Below are positions 15,675-24,464 of a stretch of 29,721 nucleotides of DNA, piece by piece. Where the stretch lies: positions 1-29,721 of the forward strand of contig JAEUGJ010000017.1 in the NCBI GenBank assembly GCA_016775335.1. Reading direction: 5' to 3'. Both the position numbers and the translations under genes were made by a program. The notes beneath the pieces are model-generated. The model did not search any database, had not been told where the DNA came from, and saw only the letters and a program-made list of their open reading frames with translations. Positions within the stretch are counted from its first letter, which is position 1; each line of letters opens with the position of its first letter. The DNA comes from Mogibacterium sp. (GTDB taxonomy: Bacteria > Bacillota > Clostridia > Peptostreptococcales > Anaerovoracaceae).

Positions 15675-17624
15675 TTATTTGTGTTCCTTTTCCACCTCGG
15701 CCTTGTGGGCTTCGATGACCTTTTCTGCCAGATGAGCCGGAAGCTCTTCATACTTGGAGAATTCCACGGTGAAGGTTCCTCTTGCCTGAGTCATTGCTCT
15801 CAGAACGATTGCGTAATCGAAGAGCTCGGACTGCGGTGCTTCTGCCAGCAGTTTGGTTTTGCCGTTGTCCGTCGGCTCCATGCCCAGGATGCGGCCTCTT
15901 CTCTTGTTCATGTCGCCCATCACATCACCGGTGTACTTTTCCGGAACGGTGATTTCCAGCTTCATGATCGGCTCCAGCAGGCAAGGATTTGCCGCAACGA
16001 TACCTTTCTTGAATGCCAGAGAAGCGGCAATCTTGAAGGATACTTCGTTGGAGTCCACGTCGTGGTAAGAACCGTCGTAAAGAACAGCCTTTACGTTCTG
16101 CACCTTGCATCCTGCCAGAGGACCCTTGTCCATGCATTCCAGCAATCCCTTTTCAACCGCCGGAACGTAGTTCTTCGGAATGGATCCGCCGAACAGCTCT
16201 TCGGAGAATTCGAAGTTCTGCTGAGATGGGGAGAACCGAATCCATACGTCGCCGTACTGACCGGCACCGCCGGACTGTTTCTTATGCTTACCCTGTACAT
16301 CGGAAGAGCCCTTGATGGTCTCTCTGTATGCAATCTTCTGCGGGATTACCTTTACGGATACGCCGTATCTCTCCTTCAGCTTTGCACGGATGATACCGAT
16401 CTGGATATCGCCCTGGCCGCCCAGGAGGGACTGGTGTGTCTCCACGTTTCTTTCCAGTACGAAGGACGGATCTTCTTCCATCAGCTTGTGCAGACCCTGT
16501 GCCATCTTCTCCTCGTCCTTCTTCTCTGCCGGTTCAACGGCAACGAAGTAGTTCGGCTTCGGGAAGTTGATTCCCGGCATGGTTATCGCTTTCGCCTTGA
16601 GGCACAGCGTATCGCCGGTTTTGGTGTGCTGCAGCTTTGCCAGAGCCACCATGTCGCCGGCCGGAACTTCCGTTGCATTTTCCTGATGCTTACCTCTTAC
16701 GAAGAACATGGAACCCAGCTTCTCGGATTTCTGTGTTCTCGGGTTGTACAGCTCCTGACCCAATTTAACCGTTCCGGAGAGAACCTTTGCGTAGGAAATT
16801 TTTCCCATAAAAGGATCTGCGATAGTCTTGTAGACATACAGTACCGGATCCGCGTTGACGTCGGTGATGACTTCCACGTCTTCGTCCTTGCTGTTCTTTC
16901 CGATGTATGGCGCGTGCTTGGACGGAGTCGGTACGTATCTGGCGATGGAGCGCAGCACCTCGTCGATTCCCTCACCGGTGATGCTGGATGCCTTGATGAT
17001 CGGAACCACGTCACCGTTAGCGATGCCGTCCATCAGACCGTTGGTGAATTCTTCATCGGTAAACGGTTCATCGTTGAAGAATTTTTCCATCAGTGCTTCG
17101 TCGGTTCCTGCAACCGCTTCTCTCAGCGCGTCCTCGTCCTCATCGGTAACCACAGAGTTGCCGAACTTCTCGCGAAGCTGTTCTATCAGCTTATCGCAGT
17201 CAACATTGTCTTTATCTATTTTTGTGAGGACCATGAATTTAGGTGTATCCGTTTCACTGCAAAGCTCCCATGCCTTCTCGGTACCCACCTGAATTCCTTC
17301 GGATGCGTCCACCATAATAATGGCCGCACTGACCGTACTCATTGCCGAATCTACTTCGCCAACGAAGTCAAAGAATCCCGGGGTGTCCAGGAAGTTGTAT
17401 TTGTAACCGTTGTACTCTACCGGTACCATCGTCGTATTGATGGAATATTTTTTCTCGATTTCCATCTTGTCATAGTCGGACACGGTATTTCCGTCTTCCA
17501 CTTTGCCCAGGCGGTTGATTACTTTTGTCGCGAGTAATGCCGCCTCCAGAAAGGTCGTTTTACCACATCCGCCATGTCCCAGCAGTACAACGTTTCTGAT
17601 TTTGTCACTTGAATAACCTTTCAT
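15675..17624 (-). CDS. fusA2: EF-G-2-type translational GTPase (EF-G paralog)
   Basis: A 649-residue translation-factor GTPase resembling the second EF-G of Thermus (EF-G-2) rather than canonical FusA: G1 GHGGCGKT (16-23), G3 DTPGFFDFVGE (80-90), G4 TKID (134-137), SSITGEG, then domain II (DPFMGKISYAKVLSG), domain IV (YRETIKGSSDVQGKHKKQSGGAGQYGDVWIR) and domain V (GDMNKRRGRILGMEP). The role of this paralog in translation is not firmly established; it may act in translocation or stress. ATG 17622-17624 follows AGGAGG at five bases; the longer frame upstream adds non-conserved residues. The upstream leader has an inverted repeat AACCGA/TCGGTT (17645-17679) with an inner TTGCC/GGCAA stem. A canonical fusA, normally near rpsL/rpsG, is not in the window. 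Confidence 0.88.
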   Translation of the reverse strand: MKGYSSDKIRNVVLLGHGGCGKTTFLEAALLATKVINRLGKVEDGNTVSDYDKMEIEKKYSINTTMVPVEYNGYKYNFLDTPGFFDFVGEVDSAMSTVSAAIIMVDASEGIQVGTEKAWELCSETDTPKFMVLTKIDKDNVDCDKLIEQLREKFGNSVVTDEDEDALREAVAGTDEALMEKFFNDEPFTDEEFTNGLMDGIANGDVVPIIKASSITGEGIDEVLRSIARYVPTPSKHAPYIGKNSKDEDVEVITDVNADPVLYVYKTIADPFMGKISYAKVLSGTVKLGQELYNPRTQKSEKLGSMFFVRGKHQENATEVPAGDMVALAKLQHTKTGDTLCLKAKAITMPGINFPKPNYFVAVEPAEKKDEEKMAQGLHKLMEEDPSFVLERNVETHQSLLGGQGDIQIGIIRAKLKERYGVSVKVIPQKIAYRETIKGSSDVQGKHKKQSGGAGQYGDVWIRFSPSQQNFEFSEELFGGSIPKNYVPAVEKGLLECMDKGPLAGCKVQNVKAVLYDGSYHDVDSNEVSFKIAASLAFKKGIVAANPCLLEPIMKLEITVPEKYTGDVMGDMNKRRGRILGMEPTDNGKTKLLAEAPQSELFDYAIVLRAMTQARGTFTVEFSKYEELPAHLAEKVIEAHKAEVEKEHK

Positions 17625-17746
17625 AGTATCCTCCTGTAATTTACAACCGATATGTTTTTTGCCTGAGGGCAAGTCGGTTCACATTGATTGCCTGCCGGCA
17701 TTCATCAATACAGGTATATTTAAATACGAAGCCGCAGGCAGTGTTT

Positions 17747-19141
17747 TTAGAACTCCGCACTCTTTGGAGTTCTTGGGAATGGCAGCACGTCGCGGATATT
17801 GCTCATACCCGTTAAGTACATGATCATTCTCTCAAAGCCCAGGCCGTATCCGGCATGTTTCACGCCGCCGTAACGACGAAGATCCAGATACCACTCATAG
17901 CCGTTTTCGCTGATTCCCAGCTCTTTCATCCGCGCTTCCAGCACGTCCAGACGTTCCTCTCTCTGGCTTCCGCCGATGATTTCGCCTACGCCCGGCACCA
18001 GCATATCGCACGCTGCAACGGTCTTTCCGTCATCGTTGAGGCGCATGTAGAACGCCTTGCAGTCCTTCGGATAATCCGTTACGAAAATCGGTTTCTTGTA
18101 CACTTCCTCTGTCAGATAACGCTCGTGTTCCGTCTGAAGCTCCAGTCCCCATTCTACCGGATACTGGAATTCCTTACCGGACTTCTGCAGGATTTCAACC
18201 GCTTCCGTGTAAGTTACCCGTTCAAAGCTGGAGTTCACGATGTGATCCAAGCGCTCCAAGAGGCCCTTGTCGATGAACTGATTGAAGAAGTTCATCTCCT
18301 CCGGTGCGTGCTCCAGCGTATAGGTGATGATGTATTTAACCATTGCCTCGGCAAGGTCCATGTCGTCCTGAAGATCCGCAAAAGCAATCTCCGGTTCGAT
18401 CATCCAGAATTCCGATGCGTGTCTCGCGGTGTTGGAGTTCTCCGCACGGAATGTCGGGCCAAAAGTATATACGTTGCGGAACGCCAACGCAAAGGCTTCC
18501 GCTTCCAGCTGTCCGGATACGGTCAGATTGGTCTCTTTTCCGAAGAAGTCCTGGGAGTAGTCAATCTTTCCGTCCTCTGTTCTCGGCAGATTGTCCGGAT
18601 CCAATGTGGTTACCTGGAACATTTCGCCGGCACCCTCTGCATCACTTCCGGTGATGATTGGCGCGTGAACGTAGACGAAATTCTGTTCCTGGAAGAATTT
18701 ATGAATTGCATACGCAACAATGCTGCGCACTCTGTATACGGCGGAGAAGGTGTTGCTTCTCGGTCTCAGGTGCGCGATTTCACGCATGAATTCCATGGTA
18801 TGGCGCTTCTTCTGCAGTGGGTAATCCGACTGAGAGTCCGCTTCCACCACGATTTCTTTTGCTTTGATTTCAAACGGCTGCTTTGCTTCCGGAGTCAGCG
18901 CCAGAGTTCCTCGTACCGTTACGCCGGCTGCCAGATGCACCTTGGAAATTTCGGTAAAATTAGCCAGATTGTCCGCTTCGTATACCACCTGCAGCGGAGT
19001 GAAGAACGTTCCGTCATTGATGGAAAGGAATCCAAACTGATTCGAACTTCTGTTGCCTCGAACCCATCCGTGGACTACCACTTCCCGATCGCCGTACTTC
19101 TCCTTGTTTCTGAATAATTCCCTGATTTCAATATCCTTCAT
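17747..19141 (-). CDS. asnS: Asparaginyl-tRNA synthetase
   Basis: Class IIb synthetase of 464 residues that charges tRNA(Asn). The N-terminal OB-fold (VVVHGWVRGNRSSNQFGFLSINDG) is followed by the catalytic core with ITGSDAEGAGEMFQVTTLD, motif 2 (TFRAENSNTARHASEFWMIEPE) and motif 3 (GGVKHAGYGLGFERMIMYL). The AENSNT and HAGYGLG sequences fit AsnRS rather than AspRS. ATG 19139-19141 follows AGGAGGGG. A TATAAT-like -10 on the minus strand lies at 19210-19215 in the divergent region shared with mgtE. An imperfect GC-rich inverted repeat (GCCTGC.. / ..GCAGGC) lies between its stop and fusA2. Confidence 0.96.
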   Translation of the reverse strand: MKDIEIRELFRNKEKYGDREVVVHGWVRGNRSSNQFGFLSINDGTFFTPLQVVYEADNLANFTEISKVHLAAGVTVRGTLALTPEAKQPFEIKAKEIVVEADSQSDYPLQKKRHTMEFMREIAHLRPRSNTFSAVYRVRSIVAYAIHKFFQEQNFVYVHAPIITGSDAEGAGEMFQVTTLDPDNLPRTEDGKIDYSQDFFGKETNLTVSGQLEAEAFALAFRNVYTFGPTFRAENSNTARHASEFWMIEPEIAFADLQDDMDLAEAMVKYIITYTLEHAPEEMNFFNQFIDKGLLERLDHIVNSSFERVTYTEAVEILQKSGKEFQYPVEWGLELQTEHERYLTEEVYKKPIFVTDYPKDCKAFYMRLNDDGKTVAACDMLVPGVGEIIGGSQREERLDVLEARMKELGISENGYEWYLDLRRYGGVKHAGYGLGFERMIMYLTGMSNIRDVLPFPRTPKSAEF

Positions 19142-19276
19142 GGGTATATTCCCCTCCTAATTATAAATCGTATTGTGTCTGCTTACATAAATTTAAGCTT
19201 CCAGTTATGATTATAACATAGAGCCTATTTTTTAGCTATATAAAAAGGGCGGCTGTTCATACCATAATTTACAATA

Positions 19277-19298
19277 TTTTTATCGAAATCGATAAAAA
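19277..19298. promoter_or_regulatory. AT-rich perfect inverted repeat upstream of mgtE
   Basis: TTTTTATCGA / TCGATAAAAA (10 bp each) is separated by AA and lies eight bases upstream of the mgtE -35 box, in the divergent asnS-mgtE region. It looks like a repressor or activator site; the protein is unknown. Confidence 0.45.
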
Positions 19299-19305
19299 AT
19301 TTTAC

Positions 19306-19334
19306 TTGAACATCATTTCCCGGAATGCTATACT
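19306..19334 (+). promoter_or_regulatory. Promoter of the mgtE transcription unit
   Basis: TTGAAC (19306-19311), a 17-base spacer and TATACT (19329-19334) form a near-consensus housekeeping promoter. The expected start site near 19341 gives a leader of about 245 bases before mgtE. Confidence 0.75.
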
Positions 19335-19372
19335 TTCAAAGTCAATAAAATCAAGCAAAGGAGGCGAAATAT

Positions 19373-19450
19373 ATGGACGGTTGTGACAGTCGAAGTCGAA
19401 AAACATATAATGATGGATTGAGACTTGGAGTCGGTTTCAAGTGTCTGTAG
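19373..19450 (+). CDS. 25-codon upstream ORF in the mgtE leader
   Basis: ATG 19373 follows AAAGGAGG with good spacing, about 30 bases after the predicted transcription start. The frame codes for 25 residues (starting MDGCDSRSRK and ending GVGFKCL) and stops at TAG 19448-19450, 37 bases before the leader terminator. The stretch can also fold: GGCG/CGCC closes TATGGAC/GTCTGTA around two hairpins (GAC/GTC and TTGAGAC/GTTTCAA), so the sequence could be an RNA aptamer instead of, or as well as, a leader peptide. I do not recognise the peptide. Confidence 0.45.
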   Translation: MDGCDSRSRKTYNDGLRLGVGFKCL

Positions 19451-19486
19451 ATGCGCCATTTTTTGAAATATATTGCAAGCCGGAAT

Positions 19487-19549
19487 CCATCGTTATGGCG
19501 AATTCACAACTTCTGATTGTGTAACGGTCGACGTTACGATGGTTTTTTT
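19487..19549 (+). terminator. Leader terminator/anti-terminator before mgtE
   Basis: CCATCGT (19487-19493) pairs with ACGATGG (19536-19542), followed by T7 (19543-19549), an intrinsic terminator. A competing hairpin GTAACG/CGTTAC (19521-19526 with 19532-19537) uses part of the same right arm, and CACAA/TTGTG nests inside. Mutually exclusive folds just upstream of the gene are the mark of an attenuator. Confidence 0.7.
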
Positions 19550-19585
19550 ATGCCCTTTTTTTGGGCGATAAGAAGGAGGCTTACA

Positions 19586-20983
19586 ATGAAGAGAAAAGAA
19601 ATATTGAAGGAACCGAACAGCACCGAGAAGATTCTGGCCATCATCCGGCAATCCCCATCCGTGGAGGAGATGCAGGAGCAGCTGCGGGATTATCACGACC
19701 ACGATATCGCGCAGAGCTTCGAGCATCTGAGCCGGGCGGAGCGGAATCTCCTGTACACCGGGCTGGACGCCCCATCCCTGGCGGATATCATTGCCTACAT
19801 GGACAATCCGGCGGACTACATCGGAGAAATCGTCATCGATAAACTGGCGGACGTGATCAACGAAATGGATGCGGACGATGCAGCGGATCTGTGGGAAGAT
19901 ATCGATGAAAGCGTTCAGGTGAAGCTTTTTCCCATGCTGAAGCCGGAAACCCGCCGGAACATCCGGCTCATCAACTCCTACGACGAAGATGAAATCGGCA
20001 GTCTGATCACCACCAACTACATCTGCATCCGCCGCAGCCTGACCATTCGCCAGGCCATGCACGAGCTGGTGAAGCAGGCGGGAGAAAAGGACAACATCTC
20101 CACCCTGTACGTGGTGGACGACAAAAAATGCTTCTGCGGCGCCATCGATCTGAAGGATCTGATCATCGCCCGGGAAAACGTGGCTCTGGACTCCATCATC
20201 AGCACCGCCTACCCGTACCTGACGGATCACGATAAAATCTCGGACAGCATCGAAGCGATCAAGGATTACGCGGAGGACTCCCTGCCGGTTTTGAATAAGG
20301 ATAAAAGAATCATCGGCATCATCACCGCCCAGGACGTTGTGGAAGCGGTAGACGATGAGATGAGCGAGGACTACGCAAAGCTGGCCGGCTTGTCCGCGGA
20401 AGAAGATCTGAACGAATCCACCAAAGAGAGCATCAAAAAACGTCTCCCGTGGCTGATCATCTTGCTGTTCCTGGGCATGGTGGTTTCCTCGGTGGTGGGG
20501 GCCTTCGAAGGCGTGGTGGCCATCCTCCCGGTGGTCATCTGCTTCCAGACCCTGATTCTGGACATGGCCGGAAACGTGGGCACCCAGTCCCTGGCGGTGA
20601 CCATCCGGGTGCTGATGGACGAGAACCTCAGCGGCGCGGACAAGCTCCGGCTGGTGGCCAAAGAAATGAAGGTAGGCTTCTGCAACGGCTCCCTGCTGGG
20701 CGTCATGACCTTTCTGGTTCTGGGCATCTACATCGCCCTCTTTAAAGGATACGCCATGGGTACCGCCCTTCTGATTTCCGGCTGCGTGGGCGTCTCCCTC
20801 CTGCTGGCCATCATCATCTCCAGCCTGGTGGGTACGCTGGTGCCTCTCCTCTTCCATAAAATCAACATCGACCCGGCAGTGGCGTCCGGCCCGCTGATTA
20901 CCACGATGAACGATTTGGTGGCCGTGGTCACCTACTACGGCCTGGCCTGGCTGCTGCTGATTGAAATTTTTCAGATTATGTAG
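19586..20983 (+). CDS. mgtE: MgtE-family magnesium transporter
   Basis: Gated Mg2+ channel/transporter of the inner membrane, 465 residues. The N-terminal acidic helical domain (about 10-140) is followed by a CBS pair (TTNYICIRRSLTIRQAM near 142 and DSIISTAYPYLT near 202, ending IGIITAQDVVEAVDD), the plug helix and about five membrane helices from residue 287. The membrane part has the signature MAGNVGTQS (327-335) and DPAVASGPLITTMNDLVAVVTYYG. ATG 19586 follows AGGAGG at six bases; longer versions run into the leader terminator and are rejected. Expression is probably controlled by the attenuator leader, with high Mg2+ expected to lower it. Confidence 0.95.
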   Translation: MKRKEILKEPNSTEKILAIIRQSPSVEEMQEQLRDYHDHDIAQSFEHLSRAERNLLYTGLDAPSLADIIAYMDNPADYIGEIVIDKLADVINEMDADDAADLWEDIDESVQVKLFPMLKPETRRNIRLINSYDEDEIGSLITTNYICIRRSLTIRQAMHELVKQAGEKDNISTLYVVDDKKCFCGAIDLKDLIIARENVALDSIISTAYPYLTDHDKISDSIEAIKDYAEDSLPVLNKDKRIIGIITAQDVVEAVDDEMSEDYAKLAGLSAEEDLNESTKESIKKRLPWLIILLFLGMVVSSVVGAFEGVVAILPVVICFQTLILDMAGNVGTQSLAVTIRVLMDENLSGADKLRLVAKEMKVGFCNGSLLGVMTFLVLGIYIALFKGYAMGTALLISGCVGVSLLLAIIISSLVGTLVPLLFHKINIDPAVASGPLITTMNDLVAVVTYYGLAWLLLIEIFQIM

Positions 20984-21051
20984 AAAAAACTGCATCGGCC
21001 AGCAATGTTCTATTTATATTATCTTTGTCGCGCGTGTGAAATCTCATGTGT

Positions 21052-21125
21052 CTAGAATTTCGAGGCAAGTTCACGCTAATTTGCAAAATCTGAAAGATTA
21101 GCGTGAACTCATGTCGAATTTCTAG
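21052..21125. repeat. 74-base imperfect inverted repeat after mgtE
   Basis: Two 29-base arms (21052-21080, 21097-21125) are complementary at about 24 positions, with perfect inner blocks AGTTCACGCTAAT/ATTAGCGTGAACT and outer CTAGAA/TTCTAG ends. The loop is 16 bases. There is no T-tract, so it is not a standard terminator. It could be a small RNA, a MITE-like remnant or an RNA-processing site. Confidence 0.6.
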
Positions 21126-21182
21126 GCATATTAAATGTTCTGTTTCAGGTTAACTCCAATCTCTGAGAAATGGAAGAACAAG

Positions 21183-21233
21183 AAAAGAAGGGCGAAAGGC
21201 GCGCTGCAGCAGCGCTCCTTTCGTCCTTCTTTT
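21183..21233. terminator. Bidirectional terminator between mgtE and prsW
   Basis: A long stem of over 20 pairs (AAAAGAAGG/CCTTCTTTT outside, GCGAAAGG with CCTTTCGT, GCGCT/AGCGC inside) is flanked by A-runs and T-runs, between convergent genes. Confidence 0.85.
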
Positions 21234-21245
21234 AGATTCATAATT

Positions 21246-21935
21246 CTAAAGCGGCCGGTCCTGCCGTTCCATCTCGTTCACCTTCTTGTAGGCCGCCACA
21301 TCCAGTGCTACGATGAACACCAGGAAAATGATGGCCCAAATCGGTTCCTTCATGGACGCGCAGAAATCGTAGAATCCGTGCAGCAGCATCGGAATCCGAA
21401 TGGCATTGCGAAGGTGTTTTTTTCGCAGGGGCAGATTTCCGTGGACCTCGCAGTACTTTGCCAGGCTGAAGGAGATGCCCATGTAGATGGCGAAGATACA
21501 GTGTCCCGGAATGGAGGTGACCGCACGAACCCCCGCCGTGGCCAGTCCGTACTCCATCACGTAGAGCACGTTCTCCGCAGCGGCAAATCCGATGGATACC
21601 GCTACCGCATAGACGATGCCGTCGAAGGTGTAGTTGAAGGCCGGGTGGTTCCAGGAGCCCTTCTTCAAGGCGAAGTATTTCACCCCTTCTTCCACCAATC
21701 CCACGCAGAAGAAATTCTCCACCAGGATGAACAGGGTGGTTTTCGGGGAGATGATTCCGCCTGCTAAGCTGATGAGGATGCTTTCCAGAAAGGCCGCCGG
21801 GATGGTGGTCAGCACGCCGAAAATCAGGAGCTTTACGATCAGGCCGCCCGGCTCCTTTTCCACCTTGTCCAGCTTGTAGATTTTGATCATCAGAAACAGC
21901 GGCGGCAGCAGCGCTGCCAGTAATAAAAGTGTCAT
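21246..21935 (-). CDS. prsW: PrsW-family intramembrane metalloprotease
   Basis: A multi-spanning membrane protein of 229 residues with the PrsW/CPBP-like conserved residues: VEEGVKY (E82-E83), AAENVLY (E121), PGHCIF (H145) and LLHGFYDF (H186). PrsW in Bacillus makes the site-1 cut in the anti-sigma factor RsiW. No anti-sigma factor gene is present here, so the substrate is unknown. ATG 21933-21935 overlaps the rarA stop in an ATGA junction; the in-frame ATG seven codons upstream is less likely. It is last in the rrf2-hsfB-spoIIE-rarA-prsW run. Confidence 0.88.
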   Translation of the reverse strand: MTLLLLAALLPPLFLMIKIYKLDKVEKEPGGLIVKLLIFGVLTTIPAAFLESILISLAGGIISPKTTLFILVENFFCVGLVEEGVKYFALKKGSWNHPAFNYTFDGIVYAVAVSIGFAAAENVLYVMEYGLATAGVRAVTSIPGHCIFAIYMGISFSLAKYCEVHGNLPLRKKHLRNAIRIPMLLHGFYDFCASMKEPIWAIIFLVFIVALDVAAYKKVNEMERQDRPL

Positions 21936-23275
21936 TTCCGGTGGTTCTCCTTCCATTCCTTCAGCTGTTCATATCGCGCCTTGAACCGCCCCTCGTTCCC
22001 CTGCTCCGTCGGGTTGTAGTACTGCCGATCCTTTAGGGAATCCGGCAAGCACTGCATGGCGGTGACTTTTTCCTCAAAATCATGGGCGTACTTGTAGCCC
22101 TTTCCGTAATCCAGCTCCTTCATGAGCTTGGTGGGTGCGTTCCGGATGTGCAGCGGCACCGGTTCCTGCAGGTGCTGCCGGGCATCGTCCCGCGCCGCGA
22201 AATAGGCCATCTCCATGGCGTTGGACTTCGGTGCCAGGGACAGGTAGATCACCGCCTCCGTCAGGTGCACCGAGCACTCCGGCATGCCGATGAAGTGGCA
22301 GGCCTGGTAGGCGGCAATGGCGATTTCCATGGCACGCGGATCCGCCAGACCCACATCCTCTGCGGCGAAACGAGTCACCCGCCGCGCCACGTAGAGGGGA
22401 TCCTCCCCCGCTTCCAGCATGCGCGCCAGCCAGTACACCGCCGCATCCGCATCGGAATTCCGCATGGATTTGTGCAAGGCGGAAATCAGGTTGTAGTGCT
22501 CCTCCCCGTCTTTATCGTACAAAAGCATTTTCTTGGAGGTGCACTGCTCGAAGGTGTCTTGGGTCACCGTGATGCGCTGGCGCCCGTCCTCCTCCGTATA
22601 GTAGTCTCCGTTGAGAATCAGCATTTCCAAAGTGGACAGCGCCGACCGGGCATCGCCCCCGGAGAACACGGCAACGGCCCCCAGCATTTCATCGGTGATG
22701 ACGATATCCTTATCCCCGTAGCCCCGAGGATCCCGGATGGCCCGCTTCAGCAGGCTCACCACCTCTTCTTTTTGCAGCGCCTTCAGCACGAACACCTTGC
22801 ATCGGGACAGAAGCGCCCCGTTCACCTCAAAGGACGGGTTCTCCGTGGTGGCGCCGATGAGGATGATGCTTCCCTTTTCCACGAAGGGAAGGAAGGCATC
22901 CTGCTGCGCTTTATTGAAGCGATGAATCTCGTCGATAAAGACAATGGTTCGCTCGCCGAACCGCCGGCTCTGCTCCGCCTCCTGCATCACCTGGCGGATT
23001 TCCTTAATTCCGCTGGTCACCGCACTGAAGGTGATGAACCGGGACTGGGTGGTATTGGCGATTATTTTTGCCAGGGTGGTCTTTCCCACCCCCGGCGGCC
23101 CCCAGAAAATCATGGAGGTCACCTGGTCGTTGGCAATCAGATTGGAGAGCACCTTGCCCTTTCCAATCAGATGCTTCTGGCCGGCGAATTCCTCCAGCGT
23201 CCGGGGACGCAGTCGTTCCGCCAACGGCTCGTTCGCCGTCGTATCCACATTGTCAAACATCGAAATCTGATTCAA
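21932..23275 (-). CDS. rarA: Replication-associated recombination protein A (RarA/MgsA)
   Basis: AAA+ ATPase of 447 residues related to clamp loaders, acting at stalled replication forks. Visible are ERLRPRTLEEFAGQKHL, Walker A GPPGVGKTT (59-67), Walker B IVFIDEIHRF (111-120), the sensor-1 region IGATTENPSFEVNGALLSR and the C-terminal RarA-type tetramerisation region (AVIYLSLAPKSNAMEMAY). The start is probably TTG 23273-23275, nine bases after AAAGGA; the first ATG is five codons in (MFDNVD) and lacks a ribosome site. It begins 19 bases after the SpoIIE-like stop and overlaps prsW by four bases. Confidence 0.95.
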   Translation of the reverse strand: MNQISMFDNVDTTANEPLAERLRPRTLEEFAGQKHLIGKGKVLSNLIANDQVTSMIFWGPPGVGKTTLAKIIANTTQSRFITFSAVTSGIKEIRQVMQEAEQSRRFGERTIVFIDEIHRFNKAQQDAFLPFVEKGSIILIGATTENPSFEVNGALLSRCKVFVLKALQKEEVVSLLKRAIRDPRGYGDKDIVITDEMLGAVAVFSGGDARSALSTLEMLILNGDYYTEEDGRQRITVTQDTFEQCTSKKMLLYDKDGEEHYNLISALHKSMRNSDADAAVYWLARMLEAGEDPLYVARRVTRFAAEDVGLADPRAMEIAIAAYQACHFIGMPECSVHLTEAVIYLSLAPKSNAMEMAYFAARDDARQHLQEPVPLHIRNAPTKLMKELDYGKGYKYAHDFEEKVTAMQCLPDSLKDRQYYNPTEQGNEGRFKARYEQLKEWKENHRK

Positions 23276-23294
23276 TCTCTAATTCCTTTCGTTT

Positions 23295-24464
23295 TTAGAA
23301 GTAACTTACCTTTACGCTCTTTCCCATTTTCCGGAGGCACTGGGACAGCTCCTCCACCAGGGACATCTTCACGTTAAAATTAATGCTCACGTCCTGATGA
23401 GCCGGGTTCACCGCACGGCCCACGAAGAAATTGATGTCCGTGGCCTCTTCGAAGAGGATTCGGCTGATCAGGGCCGAGGCATCGTGCTGCACGCTCCATT
23501 CGATGTAGGACTCGTCCCGGGAGACGTAGTCCTTGGCGTATTTCAGCACCTTGTCGATGGTCACCACGCCTTCCGTCACCAGGTCCACCCCGTCGATTTC
23601 CGACATAGGCGGCGCCCCCTTCACGTTGTACTTCGAGCTGGTACGAATGCTCTTCCCCAGATATTCCGCCGCAATGGACGCGGTGGTTCCGCCGCAGACG
23701 ATGTGCTTGCCCGCTTTGGAGAAGAACAGGGACATCATCCGGTCGCAGTCGTCCCGGTTCGCCGGCGGTCCGAAAATCAGGTTCACCTGAGACCGCTTGA
23801 TCACCCGCACGATGCAGGCCGTGGTGTCGTCAATGGGCTTGCCGTCGTACAGCTTGTTACACTCCTCAATCAGGATGGACGCCAGGGTTTTGGCGGTGTA
23901 GCCGATAGGAGAGATGGTCTCCATAAAATCCCCGATTTCCTTTTCCGTCCAGTTCTTGTTGTAGCTCAGCGTGTCGTTGGCCCCCGGGCAGCCGTCGCTC
24001 ATGGCGATAAAAATATCATTTTCCCGCAAAGGGATTTCCGACCGATAGATTTTCTTTCCGTCGATGATGCTCTCGATCTTCGGATAATCCACCACCTTGC
24101 AGTCCCGAATCATGATGACCAGCGGGTTATCGTACTGAATCAAGCTCATGGTCTCGTTCTCGATGATGTGCATGATGGTGAAGGTGGAATAGGCCACCCC
24201 GTACTCCGAGCTGATGGGAAGGGTGGCGGCGATGGTATGCACGCACTCCTCCAGGGACAGGCCCTGGGCCATCATGGTGGAAATGATCTTTGCGGTGAGG
24301 GTGGACAGGATACTGGCCTTCACGCCGCTCTTCAGTCCGTCCGCCAGCACCACCACTTTGGAATCGCTGTTCTCCTGCTGCACCACATCCACGTGGTCCC
24401 CGCACAGGTACTCTCCGTAATGGTTGATGCTCTTGTATCCGATGTCAACGCTTAAATCATTCAT
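23295..24464 (-). CDS. SpoIIE-family PP2C phosphatase of the hydrogenase-sensor operon
   Basis: A 389-residue protein with PPM/SpoIIE phosphatase signatures in the first 220 residues: GDHV (D23), VLADGLKSG (D42), AMSDGCPG (D157) and DDTTACIV (D212-D213), the metal-binding aspartates. The C-terminal 165 residues (VNLIFGPPANRDDCDRMM onwards) are not an obvious known domain and may be regulatory. The start overlaps the hsfB stop by eight bases. Pairing with an HsfB hydrogenase is typical of clostridia, where the phosphatase is thought to relay the redox signal by dephosphorylating an unknown partner. No sensor kinase or anti-sigma partner is visible here. Confidence 0.9.
   Translation of the reverse strand: MNDLSVDIGYKSINHYGEYLCGDHVDVVQQENSDSKVVVLADGLKSGVKASILSTLTAKIISTMMAQGLSLEECVHTIAATLPISSEYGVAYSTFTIMHIIENETMSLIQYDNPLVIMIRDCKVVDYPKIESIIDGKKIYRSEIPLRENDIFIAMSDGCPGANDTLSYNKNWTEKEIGDFMETISPIGYTAKTLASILIEECNKLYDGKPIDDTTACIVRVIKRSQVNLIFGPPANRDDCDRMMSLFFSKAGKHIVCGGTTASIAAEYLGKSIRTSSKYNVKGAPPMSEIDGVDLVTEGVVTIDKVLKYAKDYVSRDESYIEWSVQHDASALISRILFEEATDINFFVGRAVNPAHQDVSINFNVKMSLVEELSQCLRKMGKSVKVSYF

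Noticed and set aside
15175..15735. + strand frames across the repeat array
   Set aside because: The translations are repeats of the 86-bp unit (CFTSRKPLFLRR-like) with no start site; the DNA structure explains them.
19341..19585. M-box Mg2+ riboswitch
   Set aside because: The conserved core sequences of the M-box were not found by eye, although a terminator is present.
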